This document shows positions 5,841-8,711 of a stretch of DNA of 8,711 nt, piece after piece (the first letter of the stretch is position 1; each line of letters starts with the position of its first letter). The DNA comes from CAWKZT01 sp963854565. GTDB taxonomy: Bacteria; Actinomycetota; Acidimicrobiia; Acidimicrobiales; JAHEJN01. The translations under genes were made by a program, and so were the position numbers. The stretch covers positions 1 through 8,711 of the forward strand of contig CAWKZT010000073.1 of the NCBI GenBank assembly GCA_963854565.1. Direction: 5' to 3'. The notes beneath the pieces were generated by a model. The model did not search any database. It saw nothing but the letters and a program-made list of their open reading frames with translations, and was not told where the DNA came from.

Positions 5841-5846
5841 TATGCT
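5841..5846 (+). promoter_or_regulatory. -10 box TATGCT for a leaderless yajQ transcript
   Basis: TATGCT is a good TANNNT/TATAAT-like hexamer six bases before the ATG at 5853. CGCGGC separates them and offers no Shine-Dalgarno, so the transcript probably starts at the initiation codon. No clear -35 is seen. Confidence 0.55.
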
Positions 5847-5852
5847 CGCGGC

Positions 5853-6341
5853 ATGCCTTCCTTTGATATTTCCTCCGAACTCGATGGTCAAGAAGTTCGC
5901 AATGCCGTCGATCAAGCTGCCCGCGAGATAGCCAACCGCTACGACTTCAAAGGAACCGAGTCCACCGTCGAGTTGGGCGAGAATATCATCACCCTCGAAT
6001 CTTCGGCCCACGACCGTGTCGAAGCACTTAAGCAGGTTCTCGAAGAGAAGCTCGTGCGCCGCAAAGTCTCGTTGAAAGGTGTCGAGTTCGGCACGGCTGA
6101 GGATGCCGCCGGTGGCCGATCACGCATGGTGGCCACCCTCGCAGCAGGTATCTCGTCGGACAAAGCACGCGAACTCAACAAATTCGTCAAAGCCTTGGGT
6201 ATCAAAGGCGTCCAGTCACAAACCCAGGGGGACGAGCTGCGGGTCAATGCCAAGAAGCGCGATGTACTCCAAGAGGTCATCGCCGCGTTGCGTGAGGGTG
6301 AATTCGGCATCCCGCTGCAGTTCGGCAACTTCCGCGACTAA
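5853..6341 (+). CDS. yajQ: YajQ-family nucleotide-binding protein (UPF0234)
   Basis: The product is 162 residues, the usual YajQ length. It begins MPSFDISSELDGQEVRNAVD, the conserved family start, followed by EIANRYDFKGTESTVEL (25-41). It contains SSAHDRVEALKQVLEEKLVR and SLKGVEFG, and ends in the typical ALREGEFGIPLQFGNFRD. YajQ proteins have two ferredoxin-like domains and bind RNA, nucleotides or, in some species, cyclic di-GMP. Their role is regulatory and still poorly defined in actinobacteria. The frame stays open upstream to 5688, but family alignment places the start at ATG 5853, which also agrees with the leaderless -10. It is divergent from the dehydrogenase and converges on the hydrolase, so it is likely monocistronic. 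Confidence 0.95.
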   Translation: MPSFDISSELDGQEVRNAVDQAAREIANRYDFKGTESTVELGENIITLESSAHDRVEALKQVLEEKLVRRKVSLKGVEFGTAEDAAGGRSRMVATLAAGISSDKARELNKFVKALGIKGVQSQTQGDELRVNAKKRDVLQEVIAALREGEFGIPLQFGNFRD

Positions 6342-6397
6342 TTGAAAAGTTCATGTAAGGCGTTCCACTCCGCGTAGCCCTCTGGAAGCATTTCGGG

Positions 6398-7171
6398 CTA
6401 GAGGGTGGCGAGGAACCCGCTGATGGCGGCGTTGGTTTCGGCTGGATGGGTGAGATTAGCGGCGTGCGAACCGCCCTCGATGGCGGCCAGTTGCGCACCC
6501 TGGATGGCCTTGCTGAGAGCCACACCATTGTCGTAGGCAATAGCCGCGTCGGCGGTGCCATGCACGACGAGTGCCGGACATGAGATCTCGCTCATACGGT
6601 CGGTGATGTCTTCGCGATTGTGCAAACAGTTCGAGACCTCGATGGAGAACGTGGCGCGTCTACTTTCCCAATCGGCTATCCAAATCTCGTTAAGTGCTGG
6701 ATCGCCCAGAATGAGTGCGGCAACAAATTCGCCCACGTCGCCAAGCGGTGCGTCGGACGTCCAGTGATCGATCATTGCGTTGCGCCCCTCAATCAGTTCG
6801 GGAGGATCAATACCTGATTCGGTGTCGATAAGTACCAAGGCTCGCACTCGGTCGGGGTGAGCAAGCGCGGCACGTAGCGACAAGAAACCGCCCTGCGACA
6901 TACCTGCGAACACGGCCTGATCGACACCAAGGTGATCGAGCAACGCCACCGCATCGTTGGCCGAATCCCAATAGGAGAACGGACCGGTAGCCGGCGTTTC
7001 ACCAAATCCACGCTCGTCCCAGGCCACATGACGCCACCCTGCGACACCCTGCACCTGAGGATCGAACATAGTGTGGTTCATCAAGAACCCGTGGCTCCAA
7101 ATGATGACCGGATCGTCACCACCAGAGTCGGTGTAATTGATCTGCTGTCCGTTAACCGCGGCAACTGGCAT
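6398..7171 (-). CDS. Alpha/beta-hydrolase fold enzyme
   Basis: This 257-residue protein has the complete alpha/beta-hydrolase layout. WSHGFLMN (25-32) forms the oxyanion HG region. The nucleophile elbow is GMSQGG with Ser92, the acid is probably Asp208 in HGTADAAI, and the catalytic His236 is in GGSHAANLTHP. DERGFGETP (52-60) is the usual strand-4 turn motif. It resembles the esterase/lactonase/haloalkane-dehalogenase-like branch; Ser rather than Asp as nucleophile rules out a dehalogenase. The ATG at 7171 has a strong AGGAG seven bases upstream (CTCCT at 7179-7183). It follows the DUF1330 gene by 34 bases and appears to be the last gene of the acs-led run. The substrate is not predictable. 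Confidence 0.92.
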   Translation of the reverse strand: MPVAAVNGQQINYTDSGGDDPVIIWSHGFLMNHTMFDPQVQGVAGWRHVAWDERGFGETPATGPFSYWDSANDAVALLDHLGVDQAVFAGMSQGGFLSLRAALAHPDRVRALVLIDTESGIDPPELIEGRNAMIDHWTSDAPLGDVGEFVAALILGDPALNEIWIADWESRRATFSIEVSNCLHNREDITDRMSEISCPALVVHGTADAAIAYDNGVALSKAIQGAQLAAIEGGSHAANLTHPAETNAAISGFLATL

Positions 7172-7205
7172 GAGCGTTCTCCTCTAGTTCGGTAGTACTA
7201 GCTAA

Positions 7206-7619
7206 TCACGAACTGGCAAAGGCAACCAGACGACTATCGGCTAGGGCAGCCGTACGCCATTCGCTGACGACCAAGTAGTCGTGGTTGGTGGCCATCAAAA
7301 GAAAGTCAGAGACGGTGTCGTAGCGGACAAGAAGGATCTCATCCCATTCCTCGTCGGCGGGTCCAATCAGCGTCATCAAACCCGAAAGCATGGTCTGTAG
7401 CTGGCCTCGGAAGATGTCAGTGGGTAGTTCGCCCACCCGTTTCGCGTACTCGGCGTAGGCATCTCGCCCACTCATGCCTGCGGCTACGGAACCAGGCTCC
7501 GCCTGCTCATTAAATCGCAACAAGTTAAGCATCGTGATGGGCGTGGCCTGATCAAGTTCGCTAAACGCACGGAACTGCTCGGGAGATGGATGGATTGATC
7601 CGACGATTTCTTTTGACAT
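7206..7619 (-). CDS. DUF1330-family protein
   Basis: The product is 137 residues. The ITMLNLLRFNEQAE segment (28-41), the DAYAEYAKRV helix (53-62) and EEWDEILLVRYDTVSDFLLM (90-109), followed by a short NHDY motif and HxxW-like EWRTAALADSRLV, are the pattern of DUF1330. These are small dimeric ferredoxin-like alpha/beta-barrel (EthD/ABM-like) proteins. No biochemical role is established for most of them. The ATG at 7619 has only a weak GAAAG upstream. It sits 52 bases after the permease gene and 34 before the hydrolase gene, so it is probably co-transcribed. A 5-bp hairpin overlapping the permease stop (7656-7672) is too weak to be called a terminator. Confidence 0.8.
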   Translation of the reverse strand: MSKEIVGSIHPSPEQFRAFSELDQATPITMLNLLRFNEQAEPGSVAAGMSGRDAYAEYAKRVGELPTDIFRGQLQTMLSGLMTLIGPADEEWDEILLVRYDTVSDFLLMATNHDYLVVSEWRTAALADSRLVAFASS

Positions 7620-7671
7620 GAAGTGTCTTTCTTGCGATGGCGGCGTCTTAGGTTTACCGCAGTGGAAGCGG

Positions 7672-8427
7672 TTAAGCCAAAAACCACTTCACCAACATCG
7701 CGATGGATACGGTCACGACGAGGGGGCGAATTAGCCGAGTTCCTCCGCTAATCATGGTTCGAGCGCCCACCGTTGCCCCCACCAACTGACCGGCGATCAT
7801 TGCCGCGGTGGCAGCCCATACAACCTGACCACCAATGACGAAAATGGCGAGGGCGGCAACATTGGATCCGAAGTTCAGCGTCTTGGCAGTAGCGGTGGCC
7901 TTGATTACTCCAAGACCTCGGAGGGCAACGCCTCCCATGGCAAAGAACGACCCTGTCCCGGGGCCGAAAAAGCCATCGTAAAATCCAATGATCGGCACCA
8001 CCGTGTTGCGATAGATCGACGCTCGTATCCGAGGTTCTGTAGCCACGTCACCGACGCGTGGAGCGAACAAGAAATAGCTTCCGATTCCGGCTACCACGAT
8101 TGGAATCACCACATCGAGCGCTTCGGGGTCGACGCGTTGCACGATAAGTGCACCAACAGCCGATCCGAGAACGGCACGAACAAACGGCGCCCGGACCTCG
8201 TCGATTGAAATAATTTTCTTGCGGATGACCGTGGCCGAGGCCACACCGGAACCAAAGACCGACTGGGACTTATTGGTACCAATTGCGGCGATCGGCGACA
8301 CGCCGGCAAGCAGCAATGCGGGGACCGTTATTAGCCCGCCGCCACCCGCAATGGCATCGACAAAGCCAGCCAGCAACGCCGCGCCAAACAACAACAACAA
8401 CGTGGGGGCATCAGCAACAAATTCCAT
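7672..8427 (-). CDS. TauE/SafE-family (TSUP) membrane permease
   Basis: This is an integral membrane protein of 251 residues with roughly eight hydrophobic segments, as expected for the TSUP family, whose members move sulfite, sulfoacetate or other small organic anions. The two half-repeats each carry a glycine-rich signature: AGFVDAIAGGGGLITVP (20-36) and GFYDGFFGPGTGSF (148-161). Conserved TNK occurs at 51-53 and AKTLNFGSN at 181-189. It resembles the YfcA subgroup. ATG 8427 is the chosen start, with GGTGA a few bases upstream. It lies 42 bases after the acetyl-CoA synthetase stop. Transport of a carboxylate or sulfonate feeding Acs is an inference from this neighbourhood only. Confidence 0.9.
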   Translation of the reverse strand: MEFVADAPTLLLLFGAALLAGFVDAIAGGGGLITVPALLLAGVSPIAAIGTNKSQSVFGSGVASATVIRKKIISIDEVRAPFVRAVLGSAVGALIVQRVDPEALDVVIPIVVAGIGSYFLFAPRVGDVATEPRIRASIYRNTVVPIIGFYDGFFGPGTGSFFAMGGVALRGLGVIKATATAKTLNFGSNVAALAIFVIGGQVVWAATAAMIAGQLVGATVGARTMISGGTRLIRPLVVTVSIAMLVKWFLA

Positions 8428-8469
8428 CGCGGCTCACCCTACTGGAGCAGGCCCGAACGAGTAAGCGGT

Positions 8470-8711
8470 TTATGAGGCGCTGTCCTTGATGGCGTCTACT
8501 ACCGATGGGTCGGCCAGGGTTGTGGTGTCGCCGACCTCTTCGCCTTGGGCTATTTGACGCAGCAAACGACGCATGATTTTGCCGGAGCGAGTCTTGGGTA
8601 AATCCGGTGTGATATTGACGGCCTTGGGCCGAGCGATGGGTCCGAGCTTGGTAGCGACATGGGTTCGGAGCTCCTCGCGAAGCTCGGGTGAGTCTTCGTA
8701 CCCACCGATCA
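8470..8711 (-). CDS. acs: Acetyl-CoA synthetase (AMP-forming), C-terminal 79 residues
   Basis: The 5' end lies beyond the window. The visible 79 codons end with TAA at 8470-8472 and encode the C-terminal domain of AMP-forming acetyl-CoA synthetase, which converts acetate, ATP and CoA to acetyl-CoA through acetyl-AMP. The decisive motif is LPKTRSGKIMRRLLRQIA, containing the catalytic lysine that is the usual reversible acetylation site. It follows ELREELRTHVATKLGPIARP and precedes GDTTTLADPSVVDAI, the standard Acs tail. The related propionyl-CoA synthetase is less likely given that tail. It is the first visible gene of a minus-strand run including the TSUP permease, DUF1330 and hydrolase genes. 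Confidence 0.95.
   Translation of the reverse strand, partial: IGGYEDSPELREELRTHVATKLGPIARPKAVNITPDLPKTRSGKIMRRLLRQIAQGEEVGDTTTLADPSVVDAIKDSAS

Noticed and set aside
5688..5852. N-terminally extended YajQ (frame open from 5688)
   Set aside because: The extension overlaps the divergent gene, looks like shadow translation, and the family begins at MPSFDISSE.
6376..6405. Hairpin CCCTCT/AGAGGG between yajQ and the hydrolase as a terminator
   Set aside because: It has only six pairs with a 16-base loop, overlaps the hydrolase stop codon and has no T-tract on either side.
7193..7200. Palindrome TAGTACTA between the DUF1330 and hydrolase genes as an operator
   Set aside because: An 8-bp palindrome in a short AT-rich gap is expected by chance and has no second copy nearby.

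Overview
The window looks like ordinary chromosome from a moderately GC-rich actinobacterium, most plausibly of the Acidimicrobiia. This placement is an inference from four things: an F420-type luciferase-like oxidoreductase, a long methylsuccinyl-CoA-dehydrogenase-type acyl-CoA dehydrogenase, several genes that appear to be leaderless (a TANNNT box 6-7 bases before the ATG), and tRNA genes of which two of three lack an encoded CCA. No phage, IS element, CRISPR array or defence cassette is visible.

Layout. Positions 1-372 (minus strand) hold a tRNA-Thr(GGU), a tRNA-Met(CAU), a short hairpin with a UUCG loop and the first 44 codons of tuf (EF-Tu), a tufB-like arrangement. A plus-strand GNAT acetyltransferase follows (601-1089). 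It converges on a minus-strand LLM oxidoreductase (1237-2148). Between them lie a 15-bp terminator stem, a perfect 14-bp C-rich tandem duplication that reads as a G-quadruplex motif on the minus strand, and a second 12-bp direct repeat. Divergent from the LLM gene, 2203-2923 contains a decayed gene resembling the carboxymuconolactone decarboxylase (CMD) family. It has an in-frame TGA at a probable Trp codon and a later +1/-1 frameshift. Its stop overlaps the start of an intact glycerophosphodiester phosphodiesterase (GDPD) lipoprotein gene.

A plus-strand tRNA-Tyr(GUA) at 4067-4150 is followed by a strong hairpin. That hairpin also sits at the 3' end of the minus-strand acyl-CoA dehydrogenase gene (4196-5755). 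This gene is divergent from a YajQ-family nucleotide-binding protein gene (5853-6341), and both appear leaderless. The right part, 6398-8711, is a minus-strand run of four genes with gaps of about 34-52 bases: acetyl-CoA synthetase (C-terminus only), a TauE/SafE-type permease, a DUF1330 protein and an alpha/beta hydrolase. They probably form one transcription unit.

The genes suggest translation (tuf, tRNAs) plus heterotrophic carbon metabolism: acetate activation to acetyl-CoA by Acs, and possibly acetyl-CoA assimilation through an ethylmalonyl-CoA pathway if the dehydrogenase really is Mcd. I found no convincing new biological system. The most informative oddities are the pseudogene, the G-rich repeat at the convergent gene ends, and the leaderless promoter signatures.
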